Shown: positions 45,542 to 54,231, numbered from the stretch's first letter. The stretch: 55,930 nucleotides of DNA from an uncultured Oscillospiraceae bacterium (GCA_944385275.1 CALWWP010000001.1:1-55930), one strand, 5' to 3'. Numbers and translations are program-made. Notes: generated from the letters alone by a model not told the origin.

Positions 45542-47293
45542 TTATACAGGAAATTCTAATTCATCAACAAAAATATCTTGGAAAGCTGCATCAGAGGCAA
45601 GTTCTACATAATCAATATTTTCCGCAATAGATTTTGCATGCTCTATTTCTTGCTCGCTCAATGCGGCTATTTTAGCTCCTTCTCCAGCTGCATTTCCAAC
45701 CGCCTCTACTACATCTTTCAGCTCCGGCGGTATAAGTCCGATACCGCATGCACTAGCAGGAGACATATAAGAACCAAATGCACCGGCAATAAATACCCGC
45801 TTGAAATCAGAAATATCTACTCCTAAACGCCTAGCTAGCATTTTTATTCCAGCTGCCATTGCTCCTTTTGCCAACTGTATCTCACGAATGTCCTTTTGGG
45901 TAAATACTATTTTAGATCCGTTTCCGCTATGTAGTTCATCCGCAAGCAGAAATCCTTTAGTGCCGTTCTCTTCCACAATGTACTTAGCGTATCGCGAATC
46001 GACCTCGTCAGCAGATTGAAGCCGTCCTGTTTCATCTATGATCTTTGTCCGAACAAGCTCAGCAGTAAGATCTATAAGTCCAGATCCGCATATTCCAATA
46101 GGTGCGATTTCTCCTATAACAGTATATTCCAAACCATTTTCTGTTATAGATACATGGTCTATAGCGCCGTCAGCTCCCCGCATTCCGCAGCTAATAACCG
46201 CTCCTTCAAAAGCAGGTCCTGCAGCAGTAGAGCACCCTGCAAGCTTTTCACGGTTCCCTAAAACCATCTCGCCGTTTGTACCTATATCTATCATAAGCGT
46301 GAGGTCTTCCAGCTGATCCATATTACACGCTATAGCAGCGCCTACAGTATCCGCCCCAACAAAACCAGCTATATTGGGTAAAAGCATTAGCTTTGCCGCT
46401 GGATATACATTAAACCCGAAGAGAGCTGCATCCGTAATCAAAACCTCGCTTAAAGTAGCAGTATATGGTGCATAGGCAAGTGAATCGGGAGATATTCCCG
46501 CTAGCAAATGGTGCATACATGTATTGCCAACAGCTGAAATAAAATAAATTTCATTTGTCAATACTTTTGCTTTGTCCGCAGCTTCTTTTATCAGTTCGTC
46601 TACTGCGTTTCTAACCGCTTCAGTCAATTCGTCTGAGCCATTTTCCAGTGAATATTTAATACGCTGAATTACATCTGCGCCATAAGCCACCTGGGGATTC
46701 AGCATACTTGCATGTGCCAGCTGTTCGCCGCTTTTTAGGTCAAGCAAATAACATGCAATGGTCGTAGTTCCAATATCAACTGCAGCTGCATATATATTGG
46801 AGCCATGCGGAACAACTCCGATGACCTCCATGCCGCACAAAATAACATCAACATCTCCGTTACTATCAATAACCTTATATAGTTTGGATACCGCTGCAGA
46901 ATTAGTCAAAAAGGCTCCTGTTGGCAATTCGTCCTTTATACGGGACCAGCATGAACGCAAATCGCGCATGCTCGCTTTTGTTACTCTGACAGATACCGCT
47001 TTTACCAAAGGCGCTATCTCAACCTCTCTGGATATTCCAGTTGTTAATATCCGATGATTCTTATTTTTAAGGGAGCTTGTATCAATGACCATGCCGTCTG
47101 AAAGAGGCGTTTTACAAGCAAGCACAGTTTTAGCTTGACCGCTCTCTACAATCTTTACTTTACATTTACCACACAGCCCGCGCCCTCCGCAAGGGGCATC
47201 TATCTCAATACCTGCTTCAATAGCAGCCTGCATAATGGTCATATCTTCAGATGCCTCAAATTGCACCTGAGAGGGGATAAATAACACTTTCAT
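45542..47293 (-). CDS. RACo-like corrinoid activation protein ([2Fe-2S] + ASKHA domain, DUF4445)
   Basis: 583 residues. The N-terminal ferredoxin domain has Cys35, Cys41, Cys44 and Cys60 (APCGGRGLCGKCKV; VLACKTPL). A linker follows, then a RACo-type ASKHA ATPase region with YAAAVDIGTTTIACYLLDL, LNPQVAYGADVIQRI, GNTCMHHLLAGI, MIDIGTNGEM and a C-terminal FIAGAFGSYMSPASACGIGLIPPEL. RACo proteins reduce inactive Co(II) corrinoid proteins with ATP. No corrinoid protein or methyltransferase gene is visible in the window, so the client is unknown. It starts immediately after the DUF2284 stop, so they form an operon. Confidence 0.9.
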   Translation of the reverse strand: MKVLFIPSQVQFEASEDMTIMQAAIEAGIEIDAPCGGRGLCGKCKVKIVESGQAKTVLACKTPLSDGMVIDTSSLKNKNHRILTTGISREVEIAPLVKAVSVRVTKASMRDLRSCWSRIKDELPTGAFLTNSAAVSKLYKVIDSNGDVDVILCGMEVIGVVPHGSNIYAAAVDIGTTTIACYLLDLKSGEQLAHASMLNPQVAYGADVIQRIKYSLENGSDELTEAVRNAVDELIKEAADKAKVLTNEIYFISAVGNTCMHHLLAGISPDSLAYAPYTATLSEVLITDAALFGFNVYPAAKLMLLPNIAGFVGADTVGAAIACNMDQLEDLTLMIDIGTNGEMVLGNREKLAGCSTAAGPAFEGAVISCGMRGADGAIDHVSITENGLEYTVIGEIAPIGICGSGLIDLTAELVRTKIIDETGRLQSADEVDSRYAKYIVEENGTKGFLLADELHSGNGSKIVFTQKDIREIQLAKGAMAAGIKMLARRLGVDISDFKRVFIAGAFGSYMSPASACGIGLIPPELKDVVEAVGNAAGEGAKIAALSEQEIEHAKSIAENIDYVELASDAAFQDIFVDELEFPV

Positions 47294-47848
47294 TTAAGCT
47301 TCTTCTCCTGAATCTTCAAATAAAATACATCCGGTATATGTCAAAGTACCTCGACCGTGATTATACGGAACATTGTTGGCAGTGCAAACCTCGCTCACAA
47401 CCATTCCATATCCCTCCATAGAAGAAAAAGCCAGTTCTGGAGCACGGCACGGCTTATCCGGACAAGTGCATTTGGGACATATCTTACATCCTCCTGCTCC
47501 TAAAATAAGAGCATTTGGATCCTGCGCCTTAACTTTTTGGGAAATAGCTTTTAAATTATCAGAGTGTTTCCTTGCAGTTTCCTGCATCGTTTCAATATCA
47601 AAATCGTCTTCAAGATATCCTGTAGTTTGAACTATAACGCCTTTTTTATATTTACTAATCTTCTCTCTGCATTCGTCTATAGTTCCACAGTAGGGAGGAC
47701 AAGTCCAGTTGCGCCCATAAGCATGGCATTTATCTGCGCTGCACATATCTCTTACTTCTGGACGCAAAATCAAGGTATTGCAGTCAAGCGGTTCTGCCAA
47801 TGTAAAACCATTTTTTTTCGCCTCGGAAATTATATAATCTAAATCCAT
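47294..47848 (-). CDS. DUF2284 metal-binding protein
   Basis: 184 residues with many Cys: MCSADKCHAYGRNWTCPPYCG near 35-55 and GGCKICPKCTCPDKPCR near 118-134, the latter Fe-S-like. DUF2284 proteins are predicted metal-binding and often accompany corrinoid or methyltransferase systems; the function is not established. Ribosome site AAAGGGTGAT, and a clear promoter 36 bases upstream. Zero-gap junction with the RACo-like gene. Confidence 0.87.
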   Translation of the reverse strand: MDLDYIISEAKKNGFTLAEPLDCNTLILRPEVRDMCSADKCHAYGRNWTCPPYCGTIDECREKISKYKKGVIVQTTGYLEDDFDIETMQETARKHSDNLKAISQKVKAQDPNALILGAGGCKICPKCTCPDKPCRAPELAFSSMEGYGMVVSEVCTANNVPYNHGRGTLTYTGCILFEDSGEEA

Positions 47849-47883
47849 TAAACATCACCCTTTCAGCCCAGAATAAATTTTAT

Positions 47884-47912
47884 TTAGTATACACTTTTTT
47901 TTTAAAATTGTA
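47884..47912 (-). promoter_or_regulatory. Promoter of the DUF2284-RACo operon
   Basis: Minus strand: TTTACA (complement of 47907-47912), 17-base spacer, TATACT (complement of 47884-47889). Divergently, an extended -10 TGGTATAAT (47933-47941) probably serves cwlD. Confidence 0.75.
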
Positions 47913-48016
47913 AATTTAATAATTTGTTTTTCTATGGTATAATGAAATTGTAGAAACACAACACAACATACATATGATCCTTACAGCATATCCTTTGCTT
48001 GAGAGGTGATTTTTAT

Positions 48017-48775
48017 ATGTTGCGAGAACCGTTAAGAGTACTTTACTGGTTGTTATTATTAGCCATAGTAGCTGCAGCATTATTGGTCTGTATAAACAGT
48101 AAAAATGAACCAGCTGTCAGTGCATCTTTTTCTTCAGCACGTCCTATTGTGATTATAGATCCGGGTCACGGCGGGGAAGATGGAGGAGCAGTTTCTGTTA
48201 CCGGTGCAAAAGAAAGCGAAATTAATCTGCAAATATCGCAGAAACTTGAGCAGCTCATGGCATTATGCGGAGTTCCTACTGTGCTTACAAGGAATAGTGA
48301 GCAGTTAGACTATCCTGAAGCAGCTCAAACAATACACGATAAAAAAGTTGCGGATCAAAAAGCCCGAATACAGCTCATAAATTCATATCAAAATGCCACG
48401 CTTATAAGTATTCACCAAAACATGTATACAACATCTCAGCCTTCCGGAGCTCAAGTCTTTTATACAGCAATGGACGGCAGTCAAAACTTGGCAGATACTA
48501 TCCAAGCAAATTTTTCAAGCTATTTGGGTACAGAAAACAATCGTACAGCTAAACAAATATCAGATAATATTTATTTAATGAAGCATGTCACTTGCCCGGC
48601 AGTACTTGTAGAATGCGGGTTTCTTTCCAACTACCGGGAAGAGGAACTGCTGCGAAGCGACAATTATCAGCTTAAGCTTGTATCTATAATCACGTTATCT
48701 TATATAGAATTCTGTAATCTGGGGGATACTAATGAAAACAAAGAAAGTCTTCTTCTGCACGAATTGCGGGAGTGA
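48017..48775 (+). CDS. cwlD: N-acetylmuramoyl-L-alanine amidase CwlD
   Basis: 252 residues. An N-terminal signal-anchor (~7-26, WLLLLAIVAAALLVC) is followed by an Amidase_3 domain: DPGHGGEDGGA with zinc His51, the ESEIN motif with Glu68, and LISIHQNMY. CwlD removes stem peptides so that muramic-delta-lactam can form in spore cortex. ATG 48017 follows GAGAGGTGAT. It overlaps radA by 44 bases, which is unusual, but both reading frames look genuine. Confidence 0.92.
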   Translation: MLREPLRVLYWLLLLAIVAAALLVCINSKNEPAVSASFSSARPIVIIDPGHGGEDGGAVSVTGAKESEINLQISQKLEQLMALCGVPTVLTRNSEQLDYPEAAQTIHDKKVADQKARIQLINSYQNATLISIHQNMYTTSQPSGAQVFYTAMDGSQNLADTIQANFSSYLGTENNRTAKQISDNIYLMKHVTCPAVLVECGFLSNYREEELLRSDNYQLKLVSIITLSYIEFCNLGDTNENKESLLLHELRE

Positions 48776-50105
48776 AACGCTGAAATGGAGTGGTAAATGT
48801 CCTGTATGCGGCAGTTGGAATACTGTGCAGGAACAGACAATAACAGTGTCCAAGTCCAAAAATGATTCTGCACTATTCACTCCAACTGGCCACGCTCTTT
48901 TGCTTTCAGATGTAGAATCCGAAAAAGAAACAAGATTCAGCACAGGAATAGGGGAGCTTGACAGGGTACTTGGCGGCGGAGCAGTAGAGGGCTCTATGAT
49001 CCTGATAGGCGGTACCCCCGGGATTGGAAAATCTACGCTTTTACTCCAAATATGCAACACACTGTGCAACATGGGAACAACTCTATATGTAACTGGTGAG
49101 GAGTCCGGAAAACAGCTTAAAATGCGAGCCGAACGGCTAAATATCAGCTGCAGCAATCTGTATATACTTTCTGAAACCAATTTACAGGCTATTTTGGATT
49201 CAACAGACGTAGTAAAACCAAAATTTTTGATAGCAGATTCAATTCAAACAATATACAGTACTGATTCAGACTCAGCACCTGGCAGCATATCTCAGGTAAA
49301 GGAATGCACCATGCAGTTTATGCAGATAGCCAAAAAGCTTGATATAACAGTTTTTATAGTGGGGCACGTCAACAAAGAAGGTGCAATTGCCGGCCCACGC
49401 GTTCTCGAACATATGGTCGACTGTGTTTTATATTTTGAAGGCGATCATAATTTTAGCTACCGCATTTTAAGATCAGTTAAAAACCGTTTTGGCTCAACTA
49501 ATGAAATTGGAGTATTTGAAATGTCGGATAACGGACTTTCTGAAGTGCCAAATCCTTCTGAGATGCTTCTTATGGGCCGTCCTGAAAATTCGCCCGGTAC
49601 TTGTGTCACATGCATCATGGAAGGTACTCGTCCTATTTTAGCTGAGATTCAAGCTCTCGTAGCATCAACAAGTTTTAACGTCCCTAGAAGAACTTCTAAC
49701 GGTATAGACTATAACAGGGCCATGCTCTTAATTGCCGTCTTGGAAAAGCGCGGCGGCATAAAACTAAACATGTGCGATACCTATGTCAATGTAATAGGCG
49801 GACTTTCTATCGACGAACCTGCGGCAGATCTCGCAACTCTACTTGCAATAGCTTCTAGCCGCTTAGATAAGCCAATAGGAGATGATGTAGTAGCTATAGG
49901 CGAGGTAGGGCTTACTGGAGAAATCCGTTCAGTTTCTTCGCTTAATCAAAGGCTGTCTGAAATCAACCGACTTGGCTTTTCCAAGTGCATAATTCCCAAA
50001 AACACAAAAGAGACTATTGTAAGACCTGACAATCTTCAAATACTGGAAGTGTCTAATTTATCAGAAGCGCTTGCATACACCATAGGAGCAAAAGCCCAGC
50101 GGTAA
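48732..50105 (+). CDS. radA: DNA repair protein RadA (Sms)
   Basis: 457 residues. A zinc finger (Cys9, Cys12, Cys23, Cys26), then a RecA-like ATPase with Walker A GGTPGIGKST ending Lys100-Ser-Thr, the RadA motif KNRFG, and a C-terminal Lon-like P domain (GGLSIDEPAADLATLLAIASS). It is a branch-migration helicase in recombination and transformation. Its start lies inside cwlD, with GGGGGAT as ribosome site. comEC is in the same window but separate. Confidence 0.96.
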   Translation: MKTKKVFFCTNCGSETLKWSGKCPVCGSWNTVQEQTITVSKSKNDSALFTPTGHALLLSDVESEKETRFSTGIGELDRVLGGGAVEGSMILIGGTPGIGKSTLLLQICNTLCNMGTTLYVTGEESGKQLKMRAERLNISCSNLYILSETNLQAILDSTDVVKPKFLIADSIQTIYSTDSDSAPGSISQVKECTMQFMQIAKKLDITVFIVGHVNKEGAIAGPRVLEHMVDCVLYFEGDHNFSYRILRSVKNRFGSTNEIGVFEMSDNGLSEVPNPSEMLLMGRPENSPGTCVTCIMEGTRPILAEIQALVASTSFNVPRRTSNGIDYNRAMLLIAVLEKRGGIKLNMCDTYVNVIGGLSIDEPAADLATLLAIASSRLDKPIGDDVVAIGEVGLTGEIRSVSSLNQRLSEINRLGFSKCIIPKNTKETIVRPDNLQILEVSNLSEALAYTIGAKAQR

Positions 50106-50106
50106 A

Positions 50107-50250
50107 TTATGCCTTACTGTTTTTTTCTATAAAGTGTATACAGTCATTTTGCTCATCACTTCTTAGCTCTCCAAGTGATGCCGCACATTCCAAAGTACAT
50201 ACGCCATCTTTCTGATAAATGCACGAGTCAGTACATGCAATAAAATTCAT
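50107..50250 (-). CDS. Small five-cysteine protein
   Basis: 47 residues: MNFIACTDSCIYQKDGVCTLECAASLGEL followed by a CIHFIEK end. The five Cys (CX3C, CX3C, C) resemble the tiny Clostridial metal- or disulfide-type proteins sometimes misnamed hydroxymyristoyl-ACP dehydratase. ATG 50250 has AGGGTGAT 5-6 bases upstream. Convergent with radA, 1 base between the stops. Function unknown. Confidence 0.7.
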   Translation of the reverse strand: MNFIACTDSCIYQKDGVCTLECAASLGELRSDEQNDCIHFIEKNSKA

Positions 50251-50343
50251 AAAAATCACCCTGAGATTTTTTATTTGATACTTGTGCTCAATAATATGCT
50301 TATTAATTTTATTAAATATACAAAATAGACTTTCCAAAAATAA

Positions 50344-50395
50344 TTCCACCCTCCAATTCAACAAAATTTTTATTTTGTTGAATTGGAGGGTGGAA
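50344..50395 (-). terminator. Long perfect hairpin terminator downstream of dut
   Basis: 23-bp perfect arms (50344-50366 and 50373-50395) with a 6-base loop, two bases from the dut stop. On the minus strand it is followed by TTATTTTT. No gene precedes it on the + strand, so it is assigned to dut. Confidence 0.85.
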
Positions 50396-50397
50396 GA

Positions 50398-50826
50398 CTA
50401 TCTTACTCCGCTGCTTCCAAATCCGCCACGATCACTGTCATCCAAAACTTCTACTTCCTCGAATTCAACTTCCGGCATACTTTTTACAATGCGGAATTGG
50501 CATATTCGATCATTTTCAAGCACTGTTGTGTCTCGCGTTGCATACACAGGCATTTTCCAAATATCGTTTGTCCCAGAATATGAATTGTCAACGATTCCTA
50601 TTCCATTAGTTTGCAAAATTCCCCAATTTTTAAATGTCGAACTGCGAGGAACTATGTGAGCTTCATATTGATCTGGCAATTTCATTGAAATACCAAGCGA
50701 AATTAGTGCAAAATCTCCAGCTTTCAGTTTGACAGTTTCTGCTGCCCGTAGATCTATCCAATTCCCTATTGACAAAACATGTATTTTAGATATCCTCTTA
50801 TTATGATACTTTATAAATATTTTCAT
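50398..50826 (-). CDS. dut: Deoxyuridine 5'-triphosphate nucleotidohydrolase (dUTPase)
   Basis: 142 residues. Trimeric dUTPase motifs in order: AGDFALISLGISMKLP, PRSSTF (motif 2), NGIGIVDNSYSG (motif 3, catalytic Asp), NDRICQFRIV (motif 4) and RGGFGSSG (motif 5). It makes dUMP and keeps uracil out of DNA. ATG 50826 follows TAGGAG. Divergent from rsmA with only 36 bases between start codons, so at least one promoter must lie in the neighbouring coding region. Confidence 0.95.
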   Translation of the reverse strand: MKIFIKYHNKRISKIHVLSIGNWIDLRAAETVKLKAGDFALISLGISMKLPDQYEAHIVPRSSTFKNWGILQTNGIGIVDNSYSGTNDIWKMPVYATRDTTVLENDRICQFRIVKSMPEVEFEEVEVLDDSDRGGFGSSGVR

Positions 50827-50862
50827 ATTATTTCTCCTACTACACGAAAGACGGTTTAAACT

Positions 50863-51720
50863 ATGAATTTCTACGATATACATGAAATACGTCAGTTGTT
50901 GTTGACCAATGGATTTCATTTTTCCAAGGCAAAAGGTCAGAACTTTTTAACCGAACGCTGGGTACCAGAGCGGATCGTTGAAGAAGCCAAGATCAACTCA
51001 AACGACTATGTCCTTGAGATAGGTCCCGGAATTGGTACGCTAACTGCACAGATTGCAGCAAGTGCAAAAAAAGTTCTTTCGATTGAGCTTGATCGCAGAC
51101 TGATTCCTATACTAAATATCACTCTTGCAGATTTTGACAATGTAGAAATCATTCAAGGCGATATTTTAAAAACCAATCTTGTACAACTTGTCCAACAGCA
51201 TCTTTGCCTTGAAAATACTTCTGTCTGTGCAAATCTTCCTTACAATATTACTTCTCCGCTCCTCTCTTTCCTTACAGAATCGAGACTTTTTCGTAATATG
51301 ACTGTCATGGTACAGCGTGAGGTCGCACAGAGAATTTGCGCAAAACCGCTTACAAGTGCATACGGTGCTTTTTCAATTTATATTAATTACTATACAGAAC
51401 CCAGAATTCTGTTTGATGTCCCTCCCTCCTGCTTCATTCCTCAGCCAAAAGTATTTTCTTCTGTTGTCAGCCTTTCTCGGCGAGACACTCTTCCGAATGT
51501 TGAGGATGAAAAACTCTTTTTCAAACTTGTACGCGCTGCTTTTTCACAAAGGAGGAAAACCTTGATCAATTCTCTGATGCCAGCTGTGCAAAATAGTATA
51601 GAAAAATCTAAACTGACAGACATTATAAAAGAATGCGGATTTGATGAAAAAATCCGTGGTGAAGCACTTGGGATCAAAGAATTTGCCATATTGACAAAGA
51701 AGCTAAAAGATATATTATAG
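50863..51720 (+). CDS. rsmA: 16S rRNA (adenine1518/1519-N6)-dimethyltransferase
   Basis: 285 residues. KGQNFLTERW near the N-terminus, SAM motif EIGPGIGTLT (52-61), catalytic NLPY (124-127) and the C-terminal VRAAFSQRRKTLINSL. It dimethylates two adenines of helix 45 in 16S rRNA. The ribosome site is weak (GAAAGACGG). In many Firmicutes it follows rnmV, but here it is separate. Confidence 0.96.
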   Translation: MNFYDIHEIRQLLLTNGFHFSKAKGQNFLTERWVPERIVEEAKINSNDYVLEIGPGIGTLTAQIAASAKKVLSIELDRRLIPILNITLADFDNVEIIQGDILKTNLVQLVQQHLCLENTSVCANLPYNITSPLLSFLTESRLFRNMTVMVQREVAQRICAKPLTSAYGAFSIYINYYTEPRILFDVPPSCFIPQPKVFSSVVSLSRRDTLPNVEDEKLFFKLVRAAFSQRRKTLINSLMPAVQNSIEKSKLTDIIKECGFDEKIRGEALGIKEFAILTKKLKDIL

Positions 51721-51801
51721 TCTTTTTTCATATATTAATCATTATAAACACCATATTTCTTTTTCATTTTATCAAAATATTTTTGAATAGACAAATATTT
51801 C

Positions 51802-51830
51802 TTGTCATTATGCTGAAAAAAATATATAAT
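51802..51830 (+). promoter_or_regulatory. Promoter of pckG
   Basis: TTGTCA (51802-51807), 17-base spacer, TATAAT (51825-51830), 44 bases before the ATG. A second TATAAT-like TGGTATAAT (51834-51842) lies just downstream. Confidence 0.75.
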
Positions 51831-51874
51831 AATGGTATAATAAATATAATAATATTATCTGGAGGGTTAAAATA

Positions 51875-53638
51875 ATGATACCTACTAAAAACAAACATAT
51901 AATCGAATGGGTCGACAAAATTGCCAAGCTTACAAAACCGGATAATATTATCTGGATCGATGGTTCTGAAGCGCAACTTGAAGAGCTCAGGAAAGAAGCG
52001 ATGAGTACCGGTGAGCTTATTAAGCTCAATGAAGAAAAGCTACCAAATTGTTATCTGCATCGCTCTGCTCTAAATGATGTTGCCCGTGTAGAAGATCGTA
52101 CATTTATCTGTACAAAAAATAAAGAAGATGCAGGCCCTACAAACAACTGGATGGATCCAAATGAAATGTATGAAAAGCTCCACAAGCTGTATGACGGCAG
52201 CATGAAGGGTCGCACTATGTATGTTCTTCCGTATTCTATGGGCGTCATAGGCTCACCTTTTGCAAAATACGGTATAGAAATAACTGATTCTATTTACGTC
52301 GTCGTAAGCATGGCTATTATGACCAGAATGAGTAAAGACGTTTACGATGCTCTCGGAGACAGTGATGATTTTGTAAAAGGTCTTCACTCAAAAGCGCAGC
52401 TTGATGCGGATAATCGTTATATCGTACACTTCCCTGAAGACAACACCATTATGTCTGTCAATTCCGGTTATGGCGGAAATGTACTGCTCGGCAAAAAATG
52501 TTTTGCTCTGCGTATTGCTTCGTATCTTGGCCGTCAGGAAAACTGGATGGCAGAACATATGCTTATTCTTGGAGTTGAATTTCCCGACGGGAATATTCAA
52601 TATATAAGCGCAGCTTTTCCGTCAGCCTGTGGAAAAACCAACCTTGCTATGCTCATCCCACCCAAAATTTATACCGAAAAAGGATACAAGGTCTGGTGCG
52701 TCGGCGATGATATTGCTTGGCTACGGATTGGCGAAGACGGCCGCCTGTGGGCAATAAATCCAGAAAATGGTTTCTTCGGCGTTGCCCCTGGTACAAATGC
52801 AAAGTCAAATCCAAATGCCCTCGCTTCTACCAAATCAGATTCCATATTTACAAATGTGGTTTTAAATTTAGATGACAATACAGTTTGGTGGGAAGGCTTG
52901 GATAAAAACCCACCTAAGAACGCTATAAACTGGAAAGGCGAAAAATGGAATCCAGATGACGGAGAAGTCGGAGCAAATCCAAATTCTCGCTTTACTTCTC
53001 CCGCAAAGAATTGCCCATGCATTTCCAAAGAATTTGACAATCCTGCTGGCGTTCCGATTTCTGCAATAATTTTTGGCGGACGCCGTGCAAAGACTACTCC
53101 CCTTGTATATCAATCCAAAGACTGGAATCACGGAGTATTTGTCGGTTCTATAATGTGTTCTGAAACAACTGCTGCGGCTACCGGTGCAGTTGGTGTCGTA
53201 AGACGTGATCCTATGGCCATGCTTCCCTTCTGTGGATATAATATGGCGGATTACTGGCAGCACTGGATAAACATGGGGAATAACATTAAGAATCCTCCAA
53301 AAATTTTCAACGTCAACTGGTTCCGCACAGATGACGAAGGTAATTTTATTTGGCCTGGTTTTGGCGAAAATATGCGCGTATTAGATTGGATCTTGGCCAG
53401 ATGCAACGACGAGCTAGACGCTGTTGAATCTCCGATCGGATATATACCCAAGTCTGACGATATAAAACTCGAAGGTTCTGGTGTAACAAAAGATGTTTTG
53501 GAAGAATTGCTATATGTAGACAAAGATCTATGGCGCGAAGAAGTTGCAAATATAAAAGAATTTTACTCTCAGTTTGGAGATAAAGTTCCAGACGTTTTGC
53601 TTGAAGAACTGAAAGAATTGGAAAATGGTCTAAAATAA
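51875..53638 (+). CDS. pckG: Phosphoenolpyruvate carboxykinase (GTP)
   Basis: 587 residues. The GTP-type signature FPSACGKTNLAML carries the reactive Cys252 and P-loop Lys254, and the N-terminal region and PEP loop VRRDPMAMLPFCGYNM agree. It interconverts oxaloacetate and PEP; in anaerobes it may run towards oxaloacetate. GGAGGG precedes ATG 51875, and it has its own promoter and terminator. Confidence 0.97.
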   Translation: MIPTKNKHIIEWVDKIAKLTKPDNIIWIDGSEAQLEELRKEAMSTGELIKLNEEKLPNCYLHRSALNDVARVEDRTFICTKNKEDAGPTNNWMDPNEMYEKLHKLYDGSMKGRTMYVLPYSMGVIGSPFAKYGIEITDSIYVVVSMAIMTRMSKDVYDALGDSDDFVKGLHSKAQLDADNRYIVHFPEDNTIMSVNSGYGGNVLLGKKCFALRIASYLGRQENWMAEHMLILGVEFPDGNIQYISAAFPSACGKTNLAMLIPPKIYTEKGYKVWCVGDDIAWLRIGEDGRLWAINPENGFFGVAPGTNAKSNPNALASTKSDSIFTNVVLNLDDNTVWWEGLDKNPPKNAINWKGEKWNPDDGEVGANPNSRFTSPAKNCPCISKEFDNPAGVPISAIIFGGRRAKTTPLVYQSKDWNHGVFVGSIMCSETTAAATGAVGVVRRDPMAMLPFCGYNMADYWQHWINMGNNIKNPPKIFNVNWFRTDDEGNFIWPGFGENMRVLDWILARCNDELDAVESPIGYIPKSDDIKLEGSGVTKDVLEELLYVDKDLWREEVANIKEFYSQFGDKVPDVLLEELKELENGLK

Positions 53639-53654
53639 TTTTGCAGGCTTTAAA

Positions 53655-53688
53655 AAATCCCCGCTTTAAAAAAGCGGGGATTTTAGCA
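53655..53688 (+). terminator. Intrinsic terminator of pckG
   Basis: Arms 53655-53668 (AAAATCCCCGCTTT) and 53671-53684 (AAAGCGGGGATTTT). Confidence 0.88.
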
Positions 53689-53696
53689 AAAAGATA

Positions 53697-53724
53697 TTGA
53701 CAAATAAAAAAATAACGGTATAAT
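53697..53724 (+). promoter_or_regulatory. Promoter of tRNA-Gln
   Basis: TTGACA (53697-53702), 16-base spacer, TATAAT (53719-53724), 15 bases before the mature tRNA 5' end. Confidence 0.88.
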
Positions 53725-53738
53725 TAATATCGTTCTGT

Positions 53739-53812
53739 TGCGGGATTGTGTAAAGGTAGCACGGCAGACTCTGACTCTGTTTGTGAGGGTTCGAATCCTT
53801 CTCCCGCAGCCA
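53739..53812 (+). tRNA. tRNA-Gln (anticodon CUG)
   Basis: 74-base tRNA with CCA encoded. The acceptor arms TGCGGGA and TCCCGCA pair fully, discriminator G. The anticodon stem CAGA/TCTG encloses the loop CTCTGAC, so the anticodon is CTG at 53771-53773 (reads CAG, Gln). The T arm contains GGTTCGAATCC. Own promoter and terminator, so it is a single-gene transcript, and the likely substrate of GlnRS at 9.5 kb. Confidence 0.95.
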
Positions 53813-53820
53813 ATATCGTA

Positions 53821-53858
53821 AAAAGCATGGATTTATAAATCCATGCTTTTTATTTTCT
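53821..53858 (+). terminator. Terminator after tRNA-Gln
   Basis: Complementary arms 53821-53835 and 53836-53850 (AAAAGCATGGATTTA / TAAATCCATGCTTTT), then TATTTTC. Confidence 0.85.
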
Positions 53859-53910
53859 CCCAATTCACTTTTGTTTTTCCTGAGTAGGGGTAATAAAAGC
53901 TAATGAAGGT

Positions 53911-54231
53911 TTATTCATCAGTGGCTATGATAGTATTTCTACCATAGTAGGTGGTCAATTCCTCGCGTTTTTCTCTCGCGGCTTCATCATGGCTGTTTGC
54001 TCCTTTTTGCTTATAGGCACAGAAAAATGACATTCGATTTTCTAGGCCGTCCCTTGTGGGTGGTTTACTTAATTTTGCTGTGTTCTGTCCAGCAAAATCA
54101 GATTTGTCTCCTACTTATAAAATAGAATGTAAAACCATAGGAATAAACAGAATTAAAATCACACCTACCACACATACAGCAATTATTTTTTGAAAACTTC
54201 GTTTTTGTTGTTTACATATAATTATACCATT
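53911..54231 (-). pseudogene. Decayed gene for a small one-helix membrane protein
   Basis: The minus strand reads 106 codons in one frame with a single internal TAA (53911-54231; TAA at the complement of 54115-54117). Before it: a basic start (KQQKRSFQK) and a membrane helix (IIAVCVVGVILILFIPMVL). After it: a soluble part (KSDFAGQNTAKLSKPP, NRMSFFCAYKQKGANSH, ELTTYYGRNTIIATDE) and a proper stop. No ATG, GTG or TTG precedes the helix, so the start also appears lost. Family not recognised. The remaining 54232-54619 holds only short AT-rich fragments and an 18-codon ATG frame at 54449, in which I see nothing supportable. Confidence 0.45.
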
